Shown in pieces: positions 16,928 to 25,178 of a DNA stretch of 64,000 nt. This DNA comes from CF-118 sp035934385 (GTDB lineage Bacteria; Chloroflexota; Dormibacteria; Dormibacterales; Dormibacteraceae), in the NCBI GenBank assembly GCA_035934385.1, contig DASYXY010000082.1, positions 31,778 through 95,777 on the forward strand. The letters are read 5' to 3'. Below the pieces are notes generated by a model. The model saw only the letters and a program-made list of their open reading frames with translations, had not been told where the DNA came from and ran no database searches. Position numbers and translations under genes: made by a program. The first letter of the stretch is position 1. Each line of letters begins with the position of its first letter.

Positions 16928-18042
16928 GGCTGGGGCGCGCTGACCAGCTCCCAGTGCACTCCGCCGTCGGCGGTTACCGCCAGCCTGCTGAGCTGGGTTT
17001 TGCGACTCGACGTCAGGATCGCCCACGCGTGATACGGGTCGACGGCCCCGCCGATGTCGAACTGCCAGCCGTCGGGCAGCCCCGAATCGGGGATCAGAGT
17101 CCACAGGCCCCCGCCGTCGGCACTCGTGTACACGGAGCCGGCGCCGAGGATCCACCAGTGGTCGGGATCGACGAATGACACGGCTTCCGGCACCGGCAAC
17201 CTGGTCGGAAACTGCACACCCCGCCAGCTGTCGCCGCCGTCGAGCGTCCTGTAGGCGCCGATCACGTGCCCGGCGCCGTCGCTGACGAACGCGATCAGTG
17301 AGGTCTCGGTGACGCGCTTCACCGCCGTCTGATACCGAGCGCCCGAAACGTCGGGTTGCAGGAGCGATATCCGCCGCCAGGACGTGCCGCAGTCCAGCGA
17401 TACGAACACCACGGCCGGCGTGTTCAGGGCGGAGGCGGCGCCCATCCATCCTTCGCAGAGGTTGTTGAAGGTTGACGTCTGCGGCCTGAGCACTGCCTGC
17501 GCCACACCCGACGCCAGTGGCGCCACTCCGATCTCCCGCCATGTCTTGCCTCCGTCGGTCGTCCGGTAGAGGCGTTCGGATCCTGCCTTGAGCGTCTGCG
17601 CCCAGCCATTCGTCGGGTCGGCGAAGTTCACGTACGGTTGCGAGCCCGGGACCCGGATCGGAAACCAGTGATCTCCGCCGTCTACCGTGCTGTACGAGAA
17701 GCCTGCGTAGGCAAAGCCGTGAGTGGCATCGAAGAAGTGCAGGTAAGGGCGGTCGCCTTTGGCCCTGCCGACGTACTGCTTGTACCAGCTGGCGGCGCCG
17801 TCGGTGGTGTGAAAGATGAAGAAACGCGTTGTGAGCGCGCTGTAGTCGACGACCAGCGCCCAGCCCAGCGTGGGTTTGATGAAGTCATAGGTTGGCGTGA
17901 ACGGTCCGGTAAGCGCGGAGGTCAGCTGAGGGCCGGCCTGACTCACCGGCCACGGAAACTGTGGTTTGGCGTACCAGATGCCGGCCACCGCGATGATGGC
18001 CAGGGCGGCCCCAATCACGGCCACGCGTCTAGCTGCGGACAC
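16924..18042 (-). CDS. Membrane-anchored Asp-box (BNR-like) beta-propeller protein, copy 1
   Basis: The 372-residue protein shares the architecture and much of the wording of its downstream neighbour: a basic start, one membrane helix (VAVIGAALAIIAVAGIWYA), then the repeats TTDGAASW, TVDGGDHW, TTDGGKTW, TLDGGDSW, SADGGGLW and TADGGVHW. Both proteins share AWAIL/AWWAL-type strands near the C-terminus and end in APQP. I choose GTG at 18040-18042, 14 bp inside the upstream flavoprotein gene; a longer upstream reading frame exists but only overlaps that gene. The overlaps suggest one transcript with the flavoprotein. Confidence 0.82.
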   Translation of the reverse strand: MSAARRVAVIGAALAIIAVAGIWYAKPQFPWPVSQAGPQLTSALTGPFTPTYDFIKPTLGWALVVDYSALTTRFFIFHTTDGAASWYKQYVGRAKGDRPYLHFFDATHGFAYAGFSYSTVDGGDHWFPIRVPGSQPYVNFADPTNGWAQTLKAGSERLYRTTDGGKTWREIGVAPLASGVAQAVLRPQTSTFNNLCEGWMGAASALNTPAVVFVSLDCGTSWRRISLLQPDVSGARYQTAVKRVTETSLIAFVSDGAGHVIGAYRTLDGGDSWRGVQFPTRLPVPEAVSFVDPDHWWILGAGSVYTSADGGGLWTLIPDSGLPDGWQFDIGGAVDPYHAWAILTSSRKTQLSRLAVTADGGVHWELVSAPQP

Positions 18043-20446
18043 GGCCTCCTTGCGGATCGTATAGCGGCTCGGGCGCGATGTGGCCGGGAATCCATGAGCC
18101 GAAAACCTCGACCTCGACCGCTGTTCCTGTCTCCATGCCCGCGGGCACAAAGGCATACGCGATCGACTTGCCTACCGAGTAGCCGTAGCCGCCGCCGGTG
18201 ACTCGGCCCGCGATCTCGCCGCCGATGCGCACCGGCTCGGAGCCGAGCGCCACCGACCGCGGATCGTCGAGCACGAGGCACGCAAGTCGACTGCCCGCCG
18301 GCGACTCGCGCTTCTTGAGCAGCGCCGCCCGGCCGTTGAACTCGCCCTTGTCGAGCTTCACGCAGAAGCCGAGGCCCGCTTGATAAGGGTCGACCTCGGG
18401 CCCGATGTCGGAGCCCCACACGCGGTAGCCCTTCTCGAGTCGCATCGAATCGACCGCCTTGTAGCCGCCGCCAATCAGGCCATGTGCAGCCCCGGCCTCC
18501 CAGGCGACGTCCCACAGTCGCAATCCGAACTCCGCCGGGCAGTAGAGCTCCCAACCAAGCTCACCTACATAGGTCACGCGGAGCGCGAGGCAGGGCACCG
18601 GACCGACCGGCAGATCGCGCGCGGTCATGTACGGAAACGCCGCGTTCGAGATATCGACGGGGGTCAGGGATTGAAGGATGGCTCGCGCCTTCGGACCCCA
18701 CAGCCCGATGCACGCATACGCTGACGTGACGTCCTCCACGTGCACCGACCCATCGCGCGGGGCGTGCTCGCTGATGAAGGAAAGGTCGTGGCGACCGAAC
18801 GCGGTGCCGGTGACGATTCGAAATCGATCCTCGGCCAGCCGCGTCACCGTGAAGTCACACTCGATGCCGCCGTCAGCGTTGAGCATCTGGGTGTACGTGA
18901 GGCGGCCCACGCCGCGCGCCACCTGGTTGTCGCAGAGCCGCTCCAGGAATGCGGCTGCACCCGAGCCGCGAACCTCGATCTTGGCGAACGACGTGAAGTC
19001 GAACAGACCGGCGGCCTCGCGGCACCCGCGGTGCTCGGCCTCGATGGCCGGCGACCACAGCCGTCCGGCCCAGCCGCGCGGCCGCATCGATTCGTCACCC
19101 TTCTTGGCGTTGGGCTCGAACCAGTTGACCCGCTCCCAACCGGACTTCTCGCCGAACGCCGCGCCGAGCTCGCGCAGCCGCGGATACGCCGGCGATGTTC
19201 GCAGCGGCCTGCCGGCGCCGCGCTCGTGGCCTGGATACTTCACGTCGTAATAGGTCGAGTAGATCTCGACAGTTCGCGCGAGCGTGTAGTCGCGGCTCAT
19301 GTAGTGGCGGCCGAAACGTCGCGAGTCCATCTCCCACGCGTCGATCTCCGGCCTTCCGTTCACGATCCACTCGGCCACCAGCCTGCCCATGCCGCCTGCC
19401 CCGGCCAGGCCGTGGGCACAGAAGCCGGCCGCGACCCAGAAGCCGCGCACCTCCGTCGGGCCGAGGATGAACTCGCCGTCGGGTGTGAATGCCTCGGGGC
19501 CGTTGACCAGGCGGACCACCTCCGCGTCCTTCAGTGAAGGCACGCGGGTGATCGCGTTCTGCATCAACGGCTCGAAGCGATCCCAGTCCTCGGTCAGCAA
19601 CCGTCCGTTGAAGTCGGCGGGGATGCCGTCGAGTCCCCATGGCGCCGGATCGCGTTCGTAACCGCCCATCACCAGGCCGCCGGATTCCGGCCGGAAGTAG
19701 ACGAGGAGGGACGGGTCGCGCATCGTGGGCATGTCGAGCCGCAGGCCCGACGGCTTCGTGATCAGGTACTCGTGGGCCATGGGGATGATCGGAACCACGA
19801 CGCCCACCAGGCGCCCGATCTCCGGCGCGAACATGCCACCGGCGTTGACGACCAGCTCGGTGTCGATCGTTCCTTTGTCGGTGACGACGCGGCGGACCTC
19901 GCCCGCGCCGGCGTCGATTGCCGTGACTCGGGTGTCCTCGCAGATCTCAGCGCCGCGCCGCCGCGCCCCCTCGACCAGCGCGAACGTCAGCTGGCTCGGG
20001 TCGATGTAGCCGTCGGTGGGCAGGTAGGCAGCGCCCTGCACGCCGTCTTTGGACATCGGCGGGAAGAGGCGCTGCGCCTCGTCCGCCGAGATGAGCTCCA
20101 GCGGCAGGCCGAACGTCTTCGCCCACCCTGCCTGCCGCGCGAGCTCCTCCATGCGCTCGGCGCTCGACGCCAGCCGCAGCGATCCCACCTCGTGCCAGCC
20201 GGTCTCGAGCCCGACCTCTGCACGCAGGTTTCGGTACAGGTCGACCGAGTTCATCATCATCCGGGTCAAGCTCAGCGAGCCGCGCAGCTGCCCGACGAGG
20301 CCGGCGGAGTGGAACGTCGAGCCGGACGTGATGCGGGCGCGCTCGACGAGGACTGTGTCGGTCCAGCCCAGGCGCGCAAGCCAGTAGAGGATCGACGCGC
20401 CGCCGACACCGCCACCGATGACGACGGCGCGTGCATGTGTTCTCAA
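18029..20446 (-). CDS. FAD-dependent oxidoreductase with GcvT domain (dimethylglycine/sarcosine dehydrogenase-like)
   Basis: The 805-residue protein joins an N-terminal DAO-type FAD domain (dinucleotide motif VVIGGGVGGAS at 8-18, STFHSAGLVGQLR next to the flavin) to a central FAO region and a C-terminal folate-binding GcvT/GcvT-C module (about 430-800, with GELGWELYCPAEFG). This is the architecture of dimethylglycine, sarcosine and pyruvate dehydrogenase phosphatase-regulatory-like flavoproteins. Members demethylate N-methylated amino acids and pass the C1 unit to tetrahydrofolate. Methylated glycine or a related amine is the likely substrate. It is followed by the two propeller genes. Confidence 0.9.
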   Translation of the reverse strand: MRTHARAVVIGGGVGGASILYWLARLGWTDTVLVERARITSGSTFHSAGLVGQLRGSLSLTRMMMNSVDLYRNLRAEVGLETGWHEVGSLRLASSAERMEELARQAGWAKTFGLPLELISADEAQRLFPPMSKDGVQGAAYLPTDGYIDPSQLTFALVEGARRRGAEICEDTRVTAIDAGAGEVRRVVTDKGTIDTELVVNAGGMFAPEIGRLVGVVVPIIPMAHEYLITKPSGLRLDMPTMRDPSLLVYFRPESGGLVMGGYERDPAPWGLDGIPADFNGRLLTEDWDRFEPLMQNAITRVPSLKDAEVVRLVNGPEAFTPDGEFILGPTEVRGFWVAAGFCAHGLAGAGGMGRLVAEWIVNGRPEIDAWEMDSRRFGRHYMSRDYTLARTVEIYSTYYDVKYPGHERGAGRPLRTSPAYPRLRELGAAFGEKSGWERVNWFEPNAKKGDESMRPRGWAGRLWSPAIEAEHRGCREAAGLFDFTSFAKIEVRGSGAAAFLERLCDNQVARGVGRLTYTQMLNADGGIECDFTVTRLAEDRFRIVTGTAFGRHDLSFISEHAPRDGSVHVEDVTSAYACIGLWGPKARAILQSLTPVDISNAAFPYMTARDLPVGPVPCLALRVTYVGELGWELYCPAEFGLRLWDVAWEAGAAHGLIGGGYKAVDSMRLEKGYRVWGSDIGPEVDPYQAGLGFCVKLDKGEFNGRAALLKKRESPAGSRLACLVLDDPRSVALGSEPVRIGGEIAGRVTGGGYGYSVGKSIAYAFVPAGMETGTAVEVEVFGSWIPGHIAPEPLYDPQGGRVRS

Positions 20447-20460
20447 GTCAGGACAACAGT

Positions 20461-20484
20461 AGGGGCCGGGTCGCCCCGGCCCCT
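20461..20484 (-). terminator. Intrinsic terminator-like hairpin after the APC permease gene
   Basis: A perfect 10-bp stem (AGGGGCCGGG with CCCGGCCCCT) with a 4-nt loop lies 6 bp after the stop of the permease gene and 14 bp before the flavoprotein start on the minus strand. It is followed by ACTGTTGTCC rather than a clean T-run, so termination may be partial. It marks the boundary between the permease and flavoprotein transcripts. Confidence 0.65.
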
Positions 20485-20490
20485 ATCGGG

Positions 20491-22056
20491 TTATCTCGCT
20501 GCTGCTTCGGCCGGCAGCACTGCCTTGGTTTCAGGTGCGTTTCGCTGAGCGATCACGTAGTAGATGACTCCGACGAGGAGGATCAATCCCAGCGTCAATT
20601 CGTAAAGGGGAACTCCGGCGAGCGGCCCTGTGTAGGTCGCGCCGTTGGAGCCGGTGCTGATCAGGAAGCTCAGCGGCGGGTTCTGGGCGCCGACTGTCAC
20701 GTCGCGCGGCCACAGGAAGTTGACCTCCATCGCCACACCCCATACCAGGCCGAGGATGTTGACGATGGTGCCCCACTGGCCGAGCTTGAACGGCGCCGAC
20801 TCTTTCGGCCAGCCGCGGAACCGGGCCAAGAGGATGGCGATGTTGCCGAGGATGTAGGAGAGGTAGATCATCCCCGTGGCGCCGATGGCGATGAGGCCAG
20901 CGCCGGCGTAGTAGATGAGTGGTAGGGCGGCCAGGACGCCGATCACGATGCACGTGCCGATCGGGGTGTGCAGTGAGGGGCTGACCCGGTTGAAGTACGA
21001 GCCTCCCGGCAGCTTGCCGTCGCGCGCCATGCCGAACGCCAGCCGGATGGTCGACGTCTGGATCGCCAGACAGCACACATAGATGGCGGCGAACACGACG
21101 AACAGGTAGAGGTTGGCGGCCCATCCCGGGAAGTTCGCCTGGATGATCGTGATCAGCGGGAAGGGATCCTTGCCGGCGTTGATGTCGGCGACGAACTTGC
21201 TCATGTCTCCGGGGACCGCGACGATCACCGCGATCAGGAAGATCGCGCCAATGATCGCGGCGCCGATGATCGCCGCGAGGACGGCGCGTGGCGCTTCCCG
21301 ACGCGGATTCTTAGTTTCCTCGGCGAGCGTGCTGGCGGTGTCGAAGCCGTAGATGACGAACAGCGACATGAACATCGCCGCGAGGAAGACGCCGGCCTGG
21401 TTGTTGAAGCCTGAGCCGAGGTAGCTGAAGTCGGTGAAGCTGGAGGCGGACTGGTGGTGGTAGAAGAGAAGCAGCACCAACGCGAACACGACCATGCCGA
21501 GGATCTCGAAGACGACGCCCGTGTTGTTGACGAACGCCACGATCCGCACACCGAAAATGCTGAGCAGGGTCGTGCTCAGGAGAACCAGCGCCGCGACGTT
21601 GCGCTCGGTGTTGAAGTCGGTGCCGATGTTGGTGCCAAAGACGTTGTTGATGAGAGGGATGAGGACCAGCGGCACGGTGGCCACGACGGCCGCCACGGTG
21701 AGGACGCCGGCAAACAGGTAGATCCAGCCGGTGAACCAGGCATAAGTCCGGTTGGAGAGGTACTTTGTCCACTGGTAGACGGAGCCCGCCACCGGGAAGT
21801 GCGAGCTGACCTCGGCGAAGTTGAGACCGATGATCAGCTGCCCGACAACGACGATCGGCCAGCTCCAGAAGAAGGCCGGCCCGGCGAGGGAGATGCCGAG
21901 GATGAACAGGGTGAAGATTCCGGTTGACGGCGAGATGTACGAGAACGCGACGGCGAAGCTCGAATAGACGCCGAGGACGCGCCTCAGCTCCTGCTTGTAG
22001 CCGAATCTCGCCAGGTCGGCAACGTCAGCATGCTCGGCCTGCTGTGTGACACTCAA
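20491..22056 (-). CDS. APC superfamily amino acid/polyamine permease
   Basis: The 521-residue membrane protein has about 12 helices. It shows the APC signature near helix 1 (FAVAFSYISPSTGIFTLFILGISLAGP) and the conserved region GFDTASTLAEETKNPRREAPRAVL in helix 6 and the following loop. This motif set is typical of the GABA/choline/polyamine branch (BAT1/UGA4-like). It would import an amine or amino acid by proton coupling. GGGGAGGGG upstream of the ATG at 22056 supports the start, and a promoter-like pair lies at 22113-22141. Neighbouring oxidase genes suggest the substrate is oxidised after entry. Confidence 0.9.
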   Translation of the reverse strand: MSVTQQAEHADVADLARFGYKQELRRVLGVYSSFAVAFSYISPSTGIFTLFILGISLAGPAFFWSWPIVVVGQLIIGLNFAEVSSHFPVAGSVYQWTKYLSNRTYAWFTGWIYLFAGVLTVAAVVATVPLVLIPLINNVFGTNIGTDFNTERNVAALVLLSTTLLSIFGVRIVAFVNNTGVVFEILGMVVFALVLLLFYHHQSASSFTDFSYLGSGFNNQAGVFLAAMFMSLFVIYGFDTASTLAEETKNPRREAPRAVLAAIIGAAIIGAIFLIAVIVAVPGDMSKFVADINAGKDPFPLITIIQANFPGWAANLYLFVVFAAIYVCCLAIQTSTIRLAFGMARDGKLPGGSYFNRVSPSLHTPIGTCIVIGVLAALPLIYYAGAGLIAIGATGMIYLSYILGNIAILLARFRGWPKESAPFKLGQWGTIVNILGLVWGVAMEVNFLWPRDVTVGAQNPPLSFLISTGSNGATYTGPLAGVPLYELTLGLILLVGVIYYVIAQRNAPETKAVLPAEAAAR

Positions 22057-22112
22057 GTGACACCCCTCCCCGGCGTCCCGCCGCCGAAACGTCTGTTACA
22101 GAGTTGGGCCGG

Positions 22113-22141
22113 AACCTATCACTGGTTAGCAAAACCGTCAA
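22113..22141 (-). promoter_or_regulatory. Sigma70-type promoter for the APC permease gene
   Basis: On the minus strand a TTGACG -35 element (22136-22141) is separated by 17 bp from TAGGTT (22113-22118). A TG dinucleotide one base upstream of the latter forms an extended -10. It lies 57 bp before the ATG at 22056. The spacing and -35 are good and the -10 matches four of six positions. Confidence 0.5.
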
Positions 22142-22178
22142 CCGAGCGGTACTCCGGCTGGAGGCCCTCACCCCAGAT

Positions 22179-22204
22179 CCCTCTCCCGCTCGAGCGGGAG
22201 AGGG
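22179..22204. repeat. REP-like 26-bp perfect palindrome
   Basis: Positions 22179-22204 form a perfect 26-bp inverted repeat (left arm CCCTCTCCCGCTC), preceded by CCCTCACCCCAGAT at 22165-22178. This wording is that of the dispersed REP-type palindromes seen in many bacterial genomes. It lies 9 bp downstream of the oxidase gene that ends at 22214, so it may also end transcription or protect the mRNA 3' end. Confidence 0.6.
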
Positions 22205-22213
22205 TGCCTTGAC

Positions 22214-23647
22214 CTACGGCCCCAGTAAATAGCCCAGGCGCCGCGGCATGTGGGCGACCAGAGACGCCAGCGGGTTCGGCCGCTCGCCCCGCTCCTCCGC
22301 CGTGTCGAACGAGATGATCGCCCGCCGCACCGCCGCCGCCCCGATCGAGCGGAGCGGCTCGGGCGGAAACAGCTTCATCCTGGCGTTGACGAGCGGCAGC
22401 CGCGTCACGTCGGTGTCCGCGCCCGTCACCAGGTCGGCCAGCACCCGGCCCGCCAGGTGTGACGGCGCGACTCCGTTGCCCGTGTAGCCGATCGCGTAGT
22501 GGATGCCTCCGCCGAGGCTCCCGAACGCAGGCAGGTGGGTCGAGGACACGTCGATGGGGCCGCCCCAGGCGTCGACGATGGGCACCTCTGACCAGCTCGG
22601 GAAGAAACGCCGGAAGCCTTCGGCCGTCTCCCGAACGGCTCGCACGTCGCTCGTGAAAATGTCCGAGATCCGCGCCGAAGCTCGGCCGCCCCCGCCTCCG
22701 AAAGCGATCCGGCCTTCCGGCGTCGTCCGAAAGTAGCGCACCGAGTGCCGCAGATCGGTGATGAGCTCGCCGCCGGTCCAGCCGATCGCCTCGAGCTTCT
22801 CCGGCGCGGGCTCGGTGAGCACGATGTAGCTGCTCCAGGCGGCGATCCGGCGCGCCAGCTGTGGCCAGGCCATCCCCCAGGCGTTGACGGCCAGCACAGC
22901 ATTCCTTGCCTGCACGACTCCGCCATCGGTCACCACCTCTGGCCCCGCTTCGATCCGCCGCGCGGTGGTGCCCTCGTGGATCGTCACGCCCAGGTCGAGC
23001 ACCACTCGGCGGAGGCCGCGCGCGAGCAGGGCGGGCTGCACCTGCGCGCCGTCGCGCATGAACGCTCCGCTGCGGAACGTAGGCGAGGCGCAGCGGCGTT
23101 GAACCTCCTCACGCGTCAGCGTCCGCAGCTCATCCGCCACTCCGGCGGCGGCTGCGGATCGGACCATCTCCTCGCACAGCCGCTCGTGGCGCGGCCCGGT
23201 GGCGGCGAACATGTAGCCGGCCTTCCGGAACCACGCGTCGACGCGGTGCTCGTGGCAGAAGGCGCCGATCGCATCGATGGAGGACGACAGCGCGCGGCAC
23301 GCGCGGATGGCGGCCTCGGCGCCGAACATCTGGGTCAGCGAGTCGAGCTCGTCCCACCAGCCGCTGGCGAATCCGCCGTTGCGGCCGCTGGGCCCGCCGC
23401 CGCAGATGTCCTGCTCCAGGATCAAGACGCCGAGGTGCGGGTGATGCTTCGCCAGCTGGTAGGCGGTCCACAGGCCCGTGAAGCCGCCGCCCACGATCAC
23501 GACGTCGGCCGTTTTGTCCCCCGACAGGGGAGGGCACGGTTTGGCGTCCTCGGTGGCGAGCGCCTCGCGCAGCCACCAGCTGCGCTGCGCGCCAGGCGTC
23601 AGCGCCGCGCCGGTCAGGTTCAGGTGCTCGAGTGCCGGCACTCGCAC
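22214..23647 (-). CDS. FAD-dependent amine oxidoreductase, gamma-glutamylputrescine oxidase-like (DAO family)
   Basis: The 477-residue protein has the FAD-binding motif VVIVGGGFTGLWTAYQLAK (49-67), the second flavin contact GGGPSGRNGGFASGWWDE and the C-terminal AIGYTGNGVAPSHLAGRVLADL. This pattern fits PuuB-like gamma-glutamylputrescine oxidases and related amine oxidases, which release an aldehyde, ammonia and hydrogen peroxide. No gamma-glutamylputrescine synthetase is present in the window, so a free amine or amino acid is also possible. The start is GTG at 23647 or GTG two codons later; both fall inside the 17-bp repeat described separately. Confidence 0.85.
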   Translation of the reverse strand: MRVPALEHLNLTGAALTPGAQRSWWLREALATEDAKPCPPLSGDKTADVVIVGGGFTGLWTAYQLAKHHPHLGVLILEQDICGGGPSGRNGGFASGWWDELDSLTQMFGAEAAIRACRALSSSIDAIGAFCHEHRVDAWFRKAGYMFAATGPRHERLCEEMVRSAAAAGVADELRTLTREEVQRRCASPTFRSGAFMRDGAQVQPALLARGLRRVVLDLGVTIHEGTTARRIEAGPEVVTDGGVVQARNAVLAVNAWGMAWPQLARRIAAWSSYIVLTEPAPEKLEAIGWTGGELITDLRHSVRYFRTTPEGRIAFGGGGGRASARISDIFTSDVRAVRETAEGFRRFFPSWSEVPIVDAWGGPIDVSSTHLPAFGSLGGGIHYAIGYTGNGVAPSHLAGRVLADLVTGADTDVTRLPLVNARMKLFPPEPLRSIGAAAVRRAIISFDTAEERGERPNPLASLVAHMPRRLGYLLGP

Positions 23648-23689
23648 TCCTCAGTCGCTGTTTCGGGCGCCCAGTGCCGGCACTCGCAC
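23631..23689. repeat. Pair of 17-bp direct repeats with palindromic core at the oxidase start
   Basis: AGTGCCGGCACTCGCAC occurs exactly at 23631-23647 and again at 23673-23689, 42 bp apart centre to centre. Each copy contains the perfect palindrome GTGCCGGCAC. The first copy covers the start codon of the oxidase gene and the second lies in the gap to the upstream aminotransferase. It could be an operator pair or a short duplication of the gene start; the copies are in the same codon phase. Confidence 0.5.
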
Positions 23690-23700
23690 CAGTTGGGCGA

Positions 23701-25074
23701 CTACTCGCGCAAGTCGCGCGCCATCTCGGCGAAGTTGTCGACGTACTTCTGCACGTCGTCCACCGAGTGCTGGACCGACAGCGTCCAGTTCTCCTCCGCG
23801 CCGGGGGCCATCAGCACGCCGCGGTTGCACTGGTAGAGCCAGCTGAGGTACGCGAAGTTCTTGTCGATGTCGAGGTAGTCGCGGTAGTTGCGGACGCGCT
23901 GCCTGCGGTAGGTCACGCAGCCGCGCGCCGCAAGTGTCGTGACGTGGAACGGAAGCCCATGCTCCTTGATGACCGAGTCGAGAGCACCCTGGAGGGTCTC
24001 CGCGAGCGCGTCGAAATGCGCGTAAGCAGAAGGCGTGAGGATCTCGGTGAGGGTCGTTCGCGAGGCGGCCATCGTGAGCGGATTGCCGTTGAACGTTCCC
24101 ATCTGCGCCACGCGCTTCTGCTCGATGACGCCCATGACGTCGGCGCGGCCACCGACGGCGCCGCACGGAAGTCCGCCACCGATGGCCTTGGCCAGCGCCA
24201 CCAGGTCGGGCGTCACACCGAAGCGCTCCGTCGCGCCGCCGGGCGCGATCGTGACTCCGGTCTTGACCTCATCGAAGATCAACAGCGCGCCGTGCTTGTG
24301 GGCGAGGTCGCGTAGGGCACCGAGGTAGCCCTCGTCCGGAAGCACGATGCCGACGTTCATCATCGCGGGCTCGACGATCACCGCCGCCACCTCGCCGCGG
24401 TGCCTCTCGAACGCCTTTTCCATCGCCGGCAGGTCGTTGAACGGCACGACGGTGGTGAGCTCGACCACGGCGCGCGGGATGCCCTCGCTCTGCGGAACCG
24501 ACGCCGGCGCGTCCGCCGGTCCCATCTCGTCCGGGGGCGGCTCGACCGACACCATCAGGGCGTCGTGATGGCCGTGGTAGCTGGCTTCGATCTTCAGGAT
24601 CCGCTCGCGGCCGGTGAATCCGCGCGCGATCCGAACCGCGTCAAGCGTGGATTCGGTGCCGGAGTTGGTGAAGCGCCACTGCGGCTGCTTGAAGCGCCGG
24701 GCCAGCTCCCTGGCGACCAGCACGCCGTCCTCCACGGGCTGGGCGAAATGCGAGCCGCGGTTTATCTGCTTGGTGACCGCGTCGGCGATCTTCGGGTGGG
24801 CGTGGCCGACCACCATGACGCCGAACCCGTTGTGGAAATCGATGTACTCGTTGCCGTCGACGTCCCAAACCCGGCTGCCCTTGCCGTGATCGGCGAACAC
24901 CGGCTGCGGCGCCGAATCCTGGAATGATGAAGGCACTCCTCGAGGCAGCACCTCGCGCGCGTCATTCCACAGCTCGTGCGAGCGCGGTCGGGCGTTCCGG
25001 AACCGCTCCTCCTCGCGCTTGATCAGCTCGGTGACCCGGACCTTCGAGACCTCCTGGGTGGTCGGAGCAGCCAT
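23701..25074 (-). CDS. Class III aminotransferase, glutamate-1-semialdehyde aminomutase-like
   Basis: The 457-residue PLP enzyme shows FTNSGTESTLDAVRIAR (PLP site), SYHGHHD, Asp268 in FDEVKTG and Lys296 in VALAKAIGGGLPCGAVGG. These motifs match the HemL-like branch of class III aminotransferases. It is longer than HemL (about 430) and carries a diverged C-terminus with an aromatic-rich stretch (KNFAYLSWLYQCNRGVL). Its location among amine oxidases and permeases, rather than tetrapyrrole genes, argues for a catabolic aminotransferase with an unknown amine. It is divergent from the plus-strand permease at 25179 and 53 bp upstream of the oxidase gene. Confidence 0.85.
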   Translation of the reverse strand: MAAPTTQEVSKVRVTELIKREEERFRNARPRSHELWNDAREVLPRGVPSSFQDSAPQPVFADHGKGSRVWDVDGNEYIDFHNGFGVMVVGHAHPKIADAVTKQINRGSHFAQPVEDGVLVARELARRFKQPQWRFTNSGTESTLDAVRIARGFTGRERILKIEASYHGHHDALMVSVEPPPDEMGPADAPASVPQSEGIPRAVVELTTVVPFNDLPAMEKAFERHRGEVAAVIVEPAMMNVGIVLPDEGYLGALRDLAHKHGALLIFDEVKTGVTIAPGGATERFGVTPDLVALAKAIGGGLPCGAVGGRADVMGVIEQKRVAQMGTFNGNPLTMAASRTTLTEILTPSAYAHFDALAETLQGALDSVIKEHGLPFHVTTLAARGCVTYRRQRVRNYRDYLDIDKNFAYLSWLYQCNRGVLMAPGAEENWTLSVQHSVDDVQKYVDNFAEMARDLRE

Positions 25075-25106
25075 GCGTCTTGTACCTCTCCCGACTCGGG
25101 CCGAAC

Positions 25107-25135
25107 TTGACAGGGGTGGTCGACGGCCCTCTAAT
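25107..25135 (+). promoter_or_regulatory. Sigma70-type promoter for the plus-strand APC permease
   Basis: A perfect -35 hexamer TTGACA (25107-25112), a 17-bp spacer and TCTAAT (25130-25135, five of six matches to the -10 consensus) lie 43 bp before the ATG at 25179. It is the best promoter match noticed in the window. It lies in the 104-bp divergent gap shared with the aminotransferase gene. Confidence 0.72.
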
Positions 25136-25178
25136 TGTCGCGATTTAACCGGGCCGTCACTTCTGGGGGTGAACGTGT

